Shown here: positions 11,461-22,315 of the stretch, in pieces | Layout of the letters: each line of letters starts with the position of its first letter | Numbering within the stretch: the stretch's first letter is position 1 | NCBI GenBank assembly: GCA_037783545.1 | Contig: JBBELK010000162.1 | Location: forward strand, 1,488,001-1,552,000 | Length of the DNA: 64,000 nt | Reading direction: 5' to 3' | Origin: Henricia sp. BOLD:AAB3569 | Lineage: Eukaryota; Echinodermata; Asteroidea; Spinulosida; Echinasteridae | Translations under genes and position numbers: made by a program | The notes under the pieces: model-generated | What the model saw: the letters and a program-made list of their open reading frames with translations, nothing else | The model's database searches: none | What the model was told of the DNA's origin: nothing

Positions 11461-12210
11461 TAGCCCCGCGAGCAGTGCTTCGGGTGGGGAAACCCTCAGC
11501 CCTGTCTTCTAATATCATGAATATACACCAAATCTGTGGCAAACTCACGCAAATGAAATTTGTTCCATGGCTCCGAAATTTGCTCAATAGGTGCACTCAC
11601 CCCAGTTTATAAATATTCCGAAGAGTACGCATCGATCCGATGTCTAGTTTCGGTGAAATCGTTGGGAAAGTTTGAGACCCCGTGCGATGAAATACCGACT
11701 TTCACCAAAAATCAAATGCGCGAGAGCGGAGAGGTCAACACTAGACTGGTTTCACATCCTCAATTTACTTCCCTTCGTCGTAAGATGAAGGGAAGTAAAT
11801 ATGAGGACAGCGAACCAGTCTAGATTGTGTTGACCTCTCCGCTCTCGCGCATGGTGAAAATCGGAATTTTATCGCACGGAAAGTCTCAAACTTTCCCCAC
11901 GATTTCACCGAAACTAGACATCGGATCGATGCGTACTCTTCTTAGGAATATTTATAAACTGGGGTGAGTGCACCTATTGAGCAAATATCGGAGCCATGGG
12001 ACAAATTTAATTTGTGTGAGTTTGCCACAGATTTGGTGTATCCTCGATCCTCCATAATCTGCGCACCTAACGCTGATGAACGCGCGCGCATTGGCCGGCA
12101 AACATAATGCGAGTGCGTAGAAATAGGACCGCGTGGATTTAGGAGTACTGACGATATATTAGAAGACAGGGCTGAGGGTTTCCCCACCCGAAGCACTGCT
12201 CGCGGGGCTA
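11461..12210. mobile_element. Foldback element with long TIRs and 9-bp target duplication, Mutator-like
   Basis: The left arm (11461-11776) and right arm (11787-12210) are reverse complements around a 10-bp loop. The left end begins TAGCCCCGCGAGCAGTGC and the right end is its inverse. ACAATGAGC flanks both sides (11452-11460 and 12211-12219). The right arm has about 100 extra bases near 12044-12150, which is a deletion in the left arm or an insertion in the right. A 9-bp duplication with very long TIRs is typical of Mutator-like and foldback elements. No transposase is encoded. The family assignment is inferred. Confidence 0.75.
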
Positions 12211-12576
12211 ACAATGAGCTGACCACAAGAGGGCTCATTGTTCCTTGCTCTATGGCCTAACCGGGTCCGGGTATTCGGCAGGCAGGACGGAAGTTACCTT
12301 TACATCTGAAATCTCTTGAAGGGTAGGCCTAGCTGTAGTCCCATACTGTGGCCAAGCATGGAGGAAGAAGACTCCACAGGCTCGATCCGCTGCTTGGCCA
12401 CACAGCTACAGGCGTATCTATAAAATAGACCTTTCGCAAACAACTCCGAAAACGGTGCTTTCATGCAACCTTTTATTTTTGCATTCCGCGGCCATCTTGA
12501 AATTGAAAACAGCGCCACCATTCGGCTTACAGTAGCCAGACGAGGTGAACGAATTTCGTTCGCTCATTCCCACCGC

Positions 12577-13566
12577 CCAACTCGTACGCGTGCCAACTCG
12601 TACGCGTGCCAACTCGTACGCGTGCCAACTCGTACGCGTGCCAACTCGTACGCGTGCCAACTCGTACGCGTGCCAACTCGTACGCGTGCCAACTCGTACG
12701 CGTGCCAACTCGTACGCGTGCCAACTCGTACGCGTGCCAACTCGTACGCGTGCCAACTCGTACGCGTGCCAACTCGTACGCGTGCCAACTCGTACGCGTG
12801 CCAACTCGTACGCGTGCCAACTCGTACGCGTGCCAACTCGTACGCGTGCCAACTCGTACGCGTGCCAACTCGTACGCGTGCCAACTCGTACGCGTGCCAA
12901 CTCGTACGCGTGCCAACTCGTACGCGTGCCAACTCGTACGCGTGCCAACTCGTACGCGTGCCAACTCGTACGCGTGCCAACTCGTACGCGTGCCAACTCG
13001 TACGCGTGCCAACTCGTACGCGTGCCAACTCGTACGCGTGCCAACTCGTACGCGTGCCAACTCGTACGCGTGCCAACTCGTACGCGTGCCAACTCGTACG
13101 CGTGCCAACTCGTACGCGTGCCAACTCGTACGCGTGCCAACTCGTACGCGTGCCAACTCGTACGCGTGCCAACTCGTACGCGTGCCAACTCGTACGCGTG
13201 CCAACTCGTACGCGTGCCAACTCGTACGCGTGCCAACTCGTACGCGTGCCAACTCGTACGCCGACCAACTCGTACGCCGACCAACTCGTACGCCGACCAA
13301 CTCGTACGCCGACCAACTCGTACGCCGACCAACTCGTACGCCGACCAACTCGTACGCCGACCAACTCGTACGCCGACCAACTCGTACGCCGACCAACTCG
13401 TACGCCGACCAACTCGTACGCCGACCAACTCGTACGCCGACCAACTCGTACGCCGACCAACTCGTACGCCGACCAACTCGTACGCCGACCAACTCGTACG
13501 CCGACCAACTCGTACGCCGACCAACTCGTACGCCGACCAACTCGTACGCCGACCAACTCGTACGCC
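12577..13566. repeat. 16-bp minisatellite, 61.9 units in two pure blocks
   Basis: Positions 12577-13248 hold 42 copies of CCAACTCGTACGCGTG. Positions 13249-13552 hold 19 copies of CCAACTCGTACGCCGA, followed by a 14-base partial unit. I saw no substitution inside either block. The unit lacks stop codons in several frames on both strands, which creates long spurious frames of 322-391 codons. Each unit holds three CpG dinucleotides and overlapping CGTACG and (first block) ACGCGT palindromes. Confidence 0.97.
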
Positions 13567-13856
13567 CTCATTAGCAAAGATTTTATACGACACGTCGCGA
13601 CCACGAGGTCACGTCTTTTTCTTGAAACGTAAAAACAATTTTTCCTGCAGACAAGGCAGGTCCTGCACACAATACACTCATTTTATTCGTAAATTTGGTT
13701 TTCGCACTTGATATATAGACTAATCCAACGACGGAAAACTGCGGTGTATCTCCAAGGTATTTACATGACGTCACAATGTAACAATGAAATAATCACAAGA
13801 GGGAGGGCTCACTAAATGTTGCTTGGATTACACTATTGAGCTCGTGCCAATGACGT

Positions 13857-14051
13857 CATTTTGGGAGTAAAACAATGCCGCGTCGTTGTGGAAGCAATGT
13901 GCGTGCGCGTTGTGTGTGTCCATAGCGCGCGTAACGCGCTATGCTGAGGCTCCCATTGGTGAACTAAACCGCGTTACGCCCACCAGAGACACACACAACG
14001 CGCACGCACATTGCTTCCACAATGACTCAGCATTATTTGACTCCCAAAATG
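13857..14051. mobile_element. Palindromic MITE (195 bp)
   Basis: The ends CATTTTGGGAGT and ACTCCCAAAATG pair. An inner 34-bp stem (TGTGGAAGCAATGTGCGTGC then GCGTTGTGTGTGTC) matches its exact inverse ending at about 14024. The centre contains GCGCGCGTAACGCGC. No coding sequence is present. Confidence 0.75.
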
Positions 14052-14167
14052 GCATATTCGCACGTGTTCGAAAGGGGTCAATAGGCCTAAGTGTTAATAA
14101 ACTATTTATCAATTGTTTCGTCTGGCAGTAAAAATACTTACGATGGTCCGCGCGACTGTAATCTGAG

Positions 14168-14505
14168 GGGTACCGTGGTCGAGTGGTTAGGGCCATTGAC
14201 TCGCAATCATGGGTGAAAACTTGGGGTTGAGGGTTCGAATCCGGCTGAGGTACCTGTGCCCTTGGGCAAGGCACTCAACCACACTTGCTCCATCCTTCGG
14301 AAGGGATGTAAAGCCGTTGGTCCAATGTGTTAGGTAGTGGTAACGCACTCTAAAGATCCCAGAGCATTCTTTAGTGAAGAGCAAGGGGATTCTCCGGTGT
14401 CTCTGGCCATTTCTATAAAATCTAATTCTTCATGGGTTTCCTCACGCTCACGAGCACTACTGAGGAATCCTCTGGTATGAATACCAGAAAGAAATAATAA
14501 TAATC
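14168..14505 (+). mobile_element. Full-length tRNA-derived SINE (family A)
   Basis: The tRNA-like head has an A-box (TGGTCGAGTGGTTAGG), a B-box (GGTTCGAATCC) and pairing GGTACC ends. The body runs CCTTGGGCAAGGCACTCAAC to a tail with GGTATGAATACCAGAAAG and AATAATAATAAT. Three other family A copies lie at 22765-23040 (minus), 27413-27675 and 48186-48275 (minus), which supports a real family. The extended body rules out a simple tRNA gene. Confidence 0.8.
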
Positions 14506-15039
14506 AATATAGGGGCGTTCGAAATGCTCACTCCGTGTAAAAAAAACACCGCATCTTCCTGTCGCAAAGGTAGGCTACATGTATTTGCTCCACAACGAGT
14601 TCCACAAAACCCTTGTTGCTGCATCGAGTTGTTCGGCCAATAAGAGATACTGAACACTTTTGACCCTGCACCTTTGACCTTTTAATGAAGCCGTTTTGAC
14701 CAATTATCTCGCGCGTTGTATCGGCTAACGACATTTGTAAATTAGATTGCCTCAAGCAGTGGGACCTTCCAGTATCCATTAATACTCAGGAATGTCAAAT
14801 TAAGACATAATCATACTAATAATTCGACCTTTCCGTTGGCTCAAGATTTGTTTAAAAATCAATTCAAATATCGTAGCCGACAATTCCCCACGATTCTTAT
14901 TAGTCTAGGACCTGTGACCTCTTATCAGAAGTGCTACTTTTAACATTGCTTTATCTACTGAACTCGACCGATAAGCTAATATTATAGTCCGGTGGCATGT
15001 GGTAAGAATGTCACATAGTTAGATGTCTTAATTACACCC

Positions 15040-15125
15040 CAAGAAACAAGAAAAACCATGTTGGCAAAATCTGAGAGGTTGCAGACGGCGGCCATCTTGG
15101 ATTTCAAAATGGCCGACATTTTGGA
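15040..15125. repeat. Left arm of a 2.6-kb-spaced inverted repeat
   Basis: The words TTGGCAAAATCTGAGAGG and GCGGCCATCTTGGATTTCAA AATGGCC recur inverted at about 17580-17660. The two sites bracket CCCAG-rich tracts and an element at 16308-17560. Confidence 0.5.
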
Positions 15126-15564
15126 ACTATTTTCTGCTAGAGATTTGGGTATATTTCATTTTAAAAAGTTACCCAACCTCAAAACAAAATTAACAAAAGG
15201 TTTTTCAGTGGTTATTGGTCCTACTGAATGTGGTGAATGACAGGAAAAAAAATCTACCGAAATCAAGTCACCAGAAATGGGTGAAATCTGGGCCAATTCC
15301 AAAATGGCCGCAGCAATGACGTTAAAAATCGTTAAAATGGCCGCAACTTATGTAATATTTAGAGTAAAACAGTGACTTAAATGTCTACCCTGGGGTTTTC
15401 TGTGTCAGGAAATTCACTGGTATCCATAATATTTCAATCCAACCTTCCACAAATTCGAAATGGCTGTCATAATATAGGCATGGGAGTGGGTAGAGAAAAT
15501 GACTTCTTTAACTGCTTATGTCAGATGTAGCTTCTTTTATTGGTCCGTAATGTGCTTAACAAGA

Positions 15565-15780
15565 CATCCCCCCACCCCCACCCCAAAGCCAGCCTGGCTG
15601 AGCCCGAGACCATCCCGGCCCAGCCCGAAGTCACCCCGAAGCCACCACGTCCCAGCCCGAAGCCACCCCGGCCCAGCCCATAGCCAACCAACCCATCCCC
15701 ATCCCAGCCCCCACAGCCGCAGCACACCCCAGTATAGCTCATCCCCAACTAGCCCCGGCTCGGCCCGGCCCGGCCCGCGA
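15565..15780. repeat. CCCAGCCC-rich simple repeat
   Basis: Imperfect CCCAGCCCGAAGCCAC and CCCGGCCC units adjoin GCGATATTTTTTTCCGTACC. The same junction occurs inverted at 16140-16228 (GGTACGGAAAAAAATATCGC then CCCGGCCCAGCCC). Proline- and glycine-rich frames here are artefacts of composition. Confidence 0.7.
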
Positions 15781-15913
15781 TATTTTTTTCCGTACCACAT
15801 ATTCGCTATGGGGCTTCATCGATTGGTGCATTGTAAATGAATATTCATATTTTCTATATAGCGCCTCCAAGAGTTATTAAATAAAAGGATATAAGAAAGA
15901 AAATTGAAGAGTT

Positions 15914-15992
15914 TGTCGAGTCGTTTGGTAGCCTAGTGGTTAAGACGTAGTGCTATCAATCGAGAGATTGCAGGTTCGAATCTCCTATCGAA
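15914..15992 (+). mobile_element. tRNA-like SINE head or tRNA pseudogene
   Basis: An A-box-like GTAGCCTAGTGGTTAAGAC and a B-box GCAGGTTCGAATCTCC have normal spacing, and TTCGATAGGAG-type pairing of the ends is imperfect. No clean acceptor or anticodon arm could be drawn, so it is not called as a working tRNA. Confidence 0.4.
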
Positions 15993-16307
15993 TTTCGTAT
16001 TAAATTTTTTTTAACTATTAATTGAGGAAAGAGTGTGGTATGGTGTGGGGTTATGTTGAGGTAGTTATCGACAAAACACATCAGTATGCAACATATGCAT
16101 AGGGGTTAAACCAATCAGAAGCAATGTTCGCTAAACAACGGTACGGAAAAAAATATCGCGCCCGGCCCAGCCCAGCCAGCCAGCCCAACCCAGCCCAGCC
16201 CCAGCCCAAACCCGGCCCAACCCACACCATGCCTGACCATGAAAACCCTTGGCCGATTAGTTGCCTCACCTTACATAGTTATATACAATCACAGAGCTAT
16301 ATATAGG

Positions 16308-17560
16308 AACTAGAGTGAGCACTTATCACGTGACCCCGTGCCCTCAAGGGTGCGTGGACGCCATTTTGTTAGTGGGCAAAAAGTACGTGCTAATGTATTG
16401 ACGACATGCGTATTTTCAGCTTTAATTTTATTTTAAGATTAATGCTTTCAGCGATAGGGGTGCAGAAAGATGTGGTTGCTAACTACCTGACTGTCGGATC
16501 ATTGTTTATATTTTATATTTTACTTTAAAAGATTGAAACTTTAGTTAGGCCAAACACTTTTCTTTCTCCATGGGCCAAACAACATTCAAAATCGTCGCCC
16601 GGGTAGTGTACAAGATTTGGGGAGTTGATCAGAATTTTTTTTAATGACTTATCTAGCATTAGAATGTGCAGATTTGATGGAAAAACTCTAAATTTGGAGT
16701 GGGAAAGTTTAAGATTTTGTGAGGAAACACCGGATTTTATTTTTCAGCATGCCTCATCTATTTTGCACACAAGGTCTGAAGCCACGATCAACTTCCTAGT
16801 TCTTTCCTGCTACGTCCCCCACTGCTTTTTGCGTGTGTAGGTAGAGCATTCGGGTATACTAGTACCTCAGCCATTAACTTGGGGGAAAGTAACACCCGTT
16901 TCATACAGGCGCACGATCGTTCCGATTAAAATTTTGTTTCAGACAGGCGTATGCGAGCCGCGCCCACACTTAAGATCGACGTCTGAAACCAAGTCGCTGT
17001 TCAGTCGTTCTGACTGACTGGAACAGTCGATCTTTCGACTTCTGGCGAACCAAGTCGCTCCAAATTGTTTCATACGTCGAACTTAATTCAAATTTCTGGG
17101 ATAATTTAGTTCAGCGCGACCGTAAGGTGCAGGATTTCCCGGTGAAACCGACTGCCTAAGGGAAGAACTACCGTTCTACCGTTCACCATGCATTAAGTAC
17201 ATAGCATAACCTAGCATTTTCAAGAGAAAAACTGTATTTTTTTCATTTCTAAAATCACGTTTCTAACAAAATTCGCACTTTTTGTAACATTATTATGCCA
17301 TAATTAGTGGCAGAGGTGTACGTTTATACCTTCCTAGGTACAGTAGAAAAAGGTCACTCATGACTGGCGTTAAACAGCGAATAAATGATTTAAAAACCCA
17401 TTTATAGCTGCCGCGCCGTTGACTGCAGTGGATACATCCGGGTATTTATCAATTATTTTGACCACTAACAAAATGGCGGACGCGGTCCCAGGGCGGCACG
17501 CCCGGGTACCGCGCACAGGCACGGGGTCACGTGATAAGTGCGCACTCTAGTTCTTATATA
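16308..17560. mobile_element. 1.25-kb element with inverted ends
   Basis: The left end GGAACTAGAGTGAGCACTTA then TCACGTGACCCCGTGCC is matched inverted at 17517-17556 (GGCACGGGGTCACGTGATAA then GTGCGCACTCTAGTTC). The GCCATTTTGTTAGTGG word is also paired inside. The interior holds part of the ACACCCGTTTCATA MITE family (16887-17125) and no recognisable gene. Confidence 0.5.
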
Positions 17561-18138
17561 TAGCTCCATGTATACAATAAGGCTTAAACTGGCGGCCATT
17601 TTGAAATCCAAGATGGCCGCCATCTGCAACATTTTTGAATTTGCCAACAATGTTTTTTTGTGTGCTTCTGGGCACCCTTTTAAATACATCTAGGTAGGCG
17701 AGACCTTTTAATCATTAAGTTCCCATGGGACACCACATGCTGCCTGACTATTACTCTGAGCAACAACATTGGATGTATGCCAAGATCACTACCTGGGGAG
17801 AAGTACTCCAAAATAGCCACGCACGTTTAAATTACCACACCCCTTTTTTTCATTAGAAGTGCTACTTCCAACATAGTTCTATCTTCAGAACTGTTACAGC
17901 TGGGTATCTGCGTTGCTCAAAATGTTCAGAATGGCCATGATGTTAAGGGGTCATAGAAGAGTTTCGAAATTATACTTTGATATTAGAGAAAAAAATTGCC
18001 AAAAATGTTACCCATTAAACATAGATATACTACCCCTAACTACCTACACATAGGAATTTCCAAATATGAACGTAAACGTTCCAGGCTTAAATAGTGCATA
18101 ATTATGTCTATTTCCTCTGCTATTGTGCACTCAAACCG

Positions 18139-18287
18139 TGTGAGAGTTTATAATCGGTTTTGTTATGAAAATAATGAAATTATAGCATTTTTTAAGAGGT
18201 GGGGTAGGCAACGTGTGAGAGTTTATAATCGGTTTTGTTATGAAAATAATGAAATATAGCATTTTTTAAGAGGTGGGGTAGGCAACG
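18139..18287. repeat. Tandem duplication, unit 74-75 bp
   Basis: The unit beginning GTGTGAGAGTTTATAATCGG and ending GGTGGGGTAGGCAAC occurs twice in succession. The copies differ only by one base in AAATTATAGC versus AAATATAGC. Confidence 0.9.
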
Positions 18288-19274
18288 CACCCCATCATCA
18301 TCAGCAGTACTGATTAACACGAATAACTAGATGTGCACCAAGCTATAGTCAGTAGATTTGTTCTTTTGAATAATTTTCACCCTTCAACTACATGTACTTC
18401 GAAGTTGAACAAGGTGAAGCACAAGGAGCAGTGAAAGCGACCTCACCCTGAAAAAAAAAATTCTACCATCATCAGATTGGTACACAAAGTCAAGAGACAA
18501 TTTTACTCTGCCATCAAATACGTGTCATTTTTGGGTACTTTTCCCCGGATAGCAAATTTGTCCAGTCTCACATTGTTCCTCGGAGTTAAATTAGCTAACA
18601 TCAGTTGAGTTCAGCAGTACATCTATGATGGAAATAGCACTTTAAATAAGGGGCGTGGTCATTTTAAAAAGGGCGTGGTCATTTTAAAAAGGGCTGTCAT
18701 TTTCGGGTACTTCTCCCTGGGTGGCGATTTTGACACACATCCCAAGGTATTCCTCGGGGTCATCAGTTTAAGCCTTATTGTATATAACTATGTAAGGTGT
18801 AGGCAACTAATCGGCCTAGGGTTTTCATGGTCACAACCTTTATCAGTACTATCCGACATACCTATACATGTATCTACACTGTACTCGACTAATATAAGCT
18901 AATTTGACCCCGAGGAACAAGTACCCGGTAATTATAGCTTACATCAGTTGAGTTCAGCAGTACATCTATGATGGAAATAGCACTTTAAATAAGGGGCGTG
19001 GTCATTTTAAAAAGGGCGTGGTCATTTTAAAAAGGGCTTAGTCATTTTCGGGTACTTCTCCCTGGGTGGCGATTTTGACACACATCCCAAGGTATTCCTC
19101 GGGGTCAAAGTAACTTATATCAGTTGAGTTTAGTAGTTTAGCTATGTCGGAAGTAGCACTTTTGATAAGATTGGGCGTGGTCATTTAAAAGGGTGTGGTC
19201 ATTTCCGGGTACTTGTTCCTCGGGGTCAATTTAGCTTATATTAGTCGAGTACAGTGTAGATACATGTATAGGTA

Positions 19275-19302
19275 CACTACAAAAAAAAAGTTAAGGATAT
19301 TT
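19275..19302 (+). repeat. Left terminal inverted repeat of the Tc1-like element
   Basis: The 28 bp run inward from a TA dinucleotide and match the inverse of 20825-20852 exactly, including the run of nine A. It is the likely transposase cleavage and binding end. Confidence 0.9.
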
Positions 19303-19557
19303 GGATTTCTTTTTGTGCTTGGTGCTGTTTTGTGAATTGGCCATTATTCCAACATTTTCCAGGACCTTCCCTGTGTTTGTTGTCCATTCCTTTAAGTTTA
19401 ACTCGGTTCCACTTGATTGACCCTTGGCAATTTGAGCATTATGGCAGTACTCACACTTGTGTATTTAAAGAGCTTGTTCTCTGGGCCAAATTGTGCATTT
19501 TGCAAGTCAACAGAAGCCAAGATGAAAATGTTCATGCCTGTCGTCGTTGTTTTGTTG

Positions 19558-20607
19558 ATGTTGTGTCGAGGTTGTGGAGCTGTGCGACGTCATCTGGATG
19601 CTACGGATGTGGCTAGAGCAATCCAGCTCCTTGAAGATGGTGTTAGGCAGGTTGAGGTGGCCAGGCGGTTTGCTGTAAGCCAGAGTGTTGTGTCACGTTT
19701 GTATCGACGTTTCCAGCAGACCGGCCTGTATCATGACAGACCACGTTTAGGCCGCCCCCGTGCTTTAACTGCCCGTCAGGATCGATATCTGAGGACAACC
19801 GCTCGACGAAACCGCTTGAACTCAGCAAGAACTCTGCGAAACAATCTCCAAAATGCCACCGGTGTTCATGTCAGTGTCCAGACTGTGAGGAACCGACTGC
19901 ACGCTGGCGGTCTGAATGCCAGACGTCCGGCTGTGGGCCCAAGACTGACCCCTAGACACCGTCAGACGAGGTTGGCATTTTGTCATGCACACGTGGACTG
20001 GAATATCGAGGCCTGGTCGTGTGTACTCTTCTCTGATGAGTCCAGATTTTGTGTCTCCACGAACGACAGACGCCAGAGAGTGTGGAGGGCCCGTGGGGAA
20101 CGTTTTGCGGAGTGTGCCATTGTTGAGCACGATCGTTTTGGTGGTCCCTCTGTTATGGTGTGGGCAGGGATCAGTGTCGGGGGGCGCACAGACCTTCATG
20201 TGTTCCAGCAAGGGGCGATTAATGCCCGGATGTACCGGGATGACATTATCCTCCCCATTGTTCGTGCCTATGCTGGTGCTGTGGGCCCTGATTTTCTGCT
20301 AATGGACGACAACGCACCAATCCATCGAGCAAGGCTGGTGCAGGACTGTCTGGATACAGAGGGAATCCGTCGTATGGACTGGCCAGCCTGTTCACCGGAT
20401 CTCAATCCTATTGAACACCTTTGGGACCAGCTCGGGAGAGCCATGCAGCGACGTCTTCACCCTCCAACCAACGCCAATGAGCTCAGAGCTGCCCTCACTG
20501 AGGAGTGGCAAAGACTGGACCAGGCGGCCATTGACCGTTTAATCCGGAGCATGCCAAGGCGGTGTCGGGCTTGTATTCAAGCCAGAGGAGGTCACACGAG
20601 ATACTGA
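19558..20607 (+). CDS. Tc1-like DD34E transposase
   Basis: The protein cuts and pastes the element through its TIRs. Numbering here is from the furthest upstream ATG at 19417 (396 codons). Two helix-turn-helix regions lie at about 61-105 and 118-165, with a GRPR hook between them (LGRPR, 111-115). The catalytic triad is D207 (LFSDES), D298 (MDDNAPIH) and E333 (PDLNPIEHLW), with 34 residues between the last two: DD34E. ATGs at 19417, 19534 and 19558 are in frame. I chose 19558 because it gives about 349 residues, close to the family norm of about 340, and the upstream part is hydrophobic and not family-like. No stop or frameshift interrupts it, so the element may be active or recently so. Confidence 0.93.
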   Translation: MLCRGCGAVRRHLDATDVARAIQLLEDGVRQVEVARRFAVSQSVVSRLYRRFQQTGLYHDRPRLGRPRALTARQDRYLRTTARRNRLNSARTLRNNLQNATGVHVSVQTVRNRLHAGGLNARRPAVGPRLTPRHRQTRLAFCHAHVDWNIEAWSCVLFSDESRFCVSTNDRRQRVWRARGERFAECAIVEHDRFGGPSVMVWAGISVGGRTDLHVFQQGAINARMYRDDIILPIVRAYAGAVGPDFLLMDDNAPIHRARLVQDCLDTEGIRRMDWPACSPDLNPIEHLWDQLGRAMQRRLHPPTNANELRAALTEEWQRLDQAAIDRLIRSMPRRCRACIQARGGHTRY

Positions 20608-20824
20608 GATGGGCTGGATTAGGGTGTGATGCATGTGAAGTCAGTTTTCCCCATGTGGACATTTTCTTTTTTGGACACTTTCCTAAGATCCTTGTTTGTT
20701 GTGGCTAAAATTGTAAATAAAACTGTATCTGGTCATTAAAATAGGGCTTCATTTCAAAACACATTACAAAATGGCAAAAACCACTGTACAAAAACCCAAC
20801 TGAAAAAGATAGCCCGATTTTGAA

Positions 20825-20852
20825 AAATATCCTTAACTTTTTTTTTGTAGTG
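20825..20852 (-). repeat. Right terminal inverted repeat of the Tc1-like element
   Basis: This is the inverse of 19275-19302, ending GTAGTG before the TA at 20853-20854. Confidence 0.9.
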
Positions 20853-21150
20853 TATGTCGGAAGTAGTACTGATAAAGGTTGTGGTCATTTAAAAGGGCGT
20901 GGTCATTTTTGGGTACTTTTCCCCCGGGTAGCGATTTTGGGACACATCCCAGGTTGTTCCTCGGGGTCATGTTAGCTTATATCAGTTGAATTCAGTAGAT
21001 ATAACTATGTCGGAAGTAGCACTTCTGATAAAGAAAGGGGCGTGGCCATATTAAAAAAGGTGTGGTCATTTCGGGTATTTCGTCCCGGATAGCGAATTTG
21101 GCACACATCCCACGTACGTTGTTCCTTGAGGTCAAATTAGCATAGATCAG

Positions 21151-22315
21151 TTGAGAAATGATCTCCTAAATGAAGTGCATACAAAACTGTCACAGGTCCT
21201 AGACTATATGGGGGGCGATTTGTTATGTACATGTATAATATTTTATTGTTTACTTATGTACGCAGTATTAAGAAGAAATATTTTGTTAATGAAATCGGCA
21301 CCTCGTCCATTACTTCAAAATGTGAAAACTCATCACCCTGCCCCGTTTTACACAACCGCGCGTTCTAGCCTCAGGGAAAGTGTCTCTGCGGTTGCTCGAG
21401 GGTGAGAATTTCAAGTGGGATTTTGTTTTTCACCCCGCGTCGTCCCAGGGCCACTCCCGAGATTTGGTCTAGTGGGAAAGGTCTTAAAACTGGGTGGAAA
21501 TCTCCCTTTACTTTCATGGTTTTCAACAGTATTCCTTTCTTTATAGTCCGATTCTTCATGTACTAAGAACATTATATTCATAATTTTATCCTAGAAAATT
21601 AAGAAAATTTCAGTCTTTTTCCGAGACTCTTTTCACGCGAAACTGAAAACGAAAGGTCACGTCAATCAACTCGAGCTATGTGTGTGACGTCATAGCGATG
21701 AGACACACTTAATTAGCTGCTTTACTGACTATGGTCGTGTACCTAGCTCCTCGCAGCAAACTTAAAACACGTGCACGTTGTATGCACGCACGGAACCGCG
21801 GATTTTTTACAGAGTTGCAAGTGTTACCATGAGCAAGGCACGAAGCTGGCATTTTATTGATATAAAAAATAAATTCAGTGTAGCAACCACTAAGAAAATA
21901 CACTGAAAACTTTTACAGAAAAATAACGACTGGTGGTTCATGCTATGCGGAAAGCATGCAACTTGCTTTGCAAAATAGTGACTGTCTCCTCGCTATGACG
22001 TAGGCCTACCGGGGTCAATGCATATCATTATGACGTCATCACCCCGTTTTTCATTTTTGGTCTGTTGCCGGTTGACGAACATGGTCTAGTTTTTCATTTT
22101 TCTCTCCAATATAAAGTCAGCAATGAAGATAAGAAAAACGCAACTTTATCAAGTAACATCCGTTTTATAAAATAACTTTCTTCCTCGCCAAGTAGCTTCA
22201 AGCTTTCAGCCCGGCTTTAAGTAATAAATCTTTACAGTCGTTTGTACAATATGACCGTGTGTTATTTTTACAGTAACTCAAATTCTACAACAGAGTGAGA
22301 CAATATCACTTTCAC
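21151..22315. other. Anonymous DNA
   Basis: No gene, transposon end or tandem repeat was recognised. Short frames such as 21151-21405 lack any known domain. Confidence 0.4.

Larger units (their letters stand above)
19275..20852 (+). mobile_element. Intact Tc1-like transposon (1578 bp)
   Basis: The ends begin CACTACAAAAAAAAAGTTAA then GGATATTT and are inverted copies over 28 bp with no mismatch seen. TA lies on both sides (19273-19274 and 20853-20854), as expected for Tc1/mariner. The single gene inside is uninterrupted. The inverted array unit at 18827-18934 keeps the unoccupied target, ATAGG-TA-TGTCGGA when read on the minus strand, which fixes the insertion point independently. Confidence 0.93.
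18530..21150. repeat. Tandem repeat array of about 160-175 bp units, interrupted by Tc1
   Basis: Units contain GTCATTTTCGGGTACTTCTC, GGCGATTTTGACACACATCC, TCCTCGGGGTCA, ATCAGTTGAGTTCAG and TATGTCGGAAGTAGCAC. The TCCTCGGGGT anchor is at 18577, 18751, 19096, 19217, 20957 and 21123. An inverted partial unit sits at 18827-18934, and diverged inverted units are visible at 17744-17900 and near 14920-15000. The array is split by the Tc1-like element at 19275-20852. Confidence 0.75.

Noticed and set aside
12418..13711. Six long open frames (322-391 codons) on both strands
   Set aside because: All are read-through of the 16-bp minisatellite, whose unit has no stop codon; 16 is not a multiple of 3, so every phase gives the same 16-residue cycle.
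14168..14255. tRNA-Ser/Leu gene
   Set aside because: A and B boxes are present, but the sequence continues into a SINE body found at three other places, and no clean anticodon arm forms.
15499..15840. Proline-rich 113-codon frame and glycine-rich antisense frames
   Set aside because: They are produced by CCCAGCCC simple repeats; no conserved motif is present.
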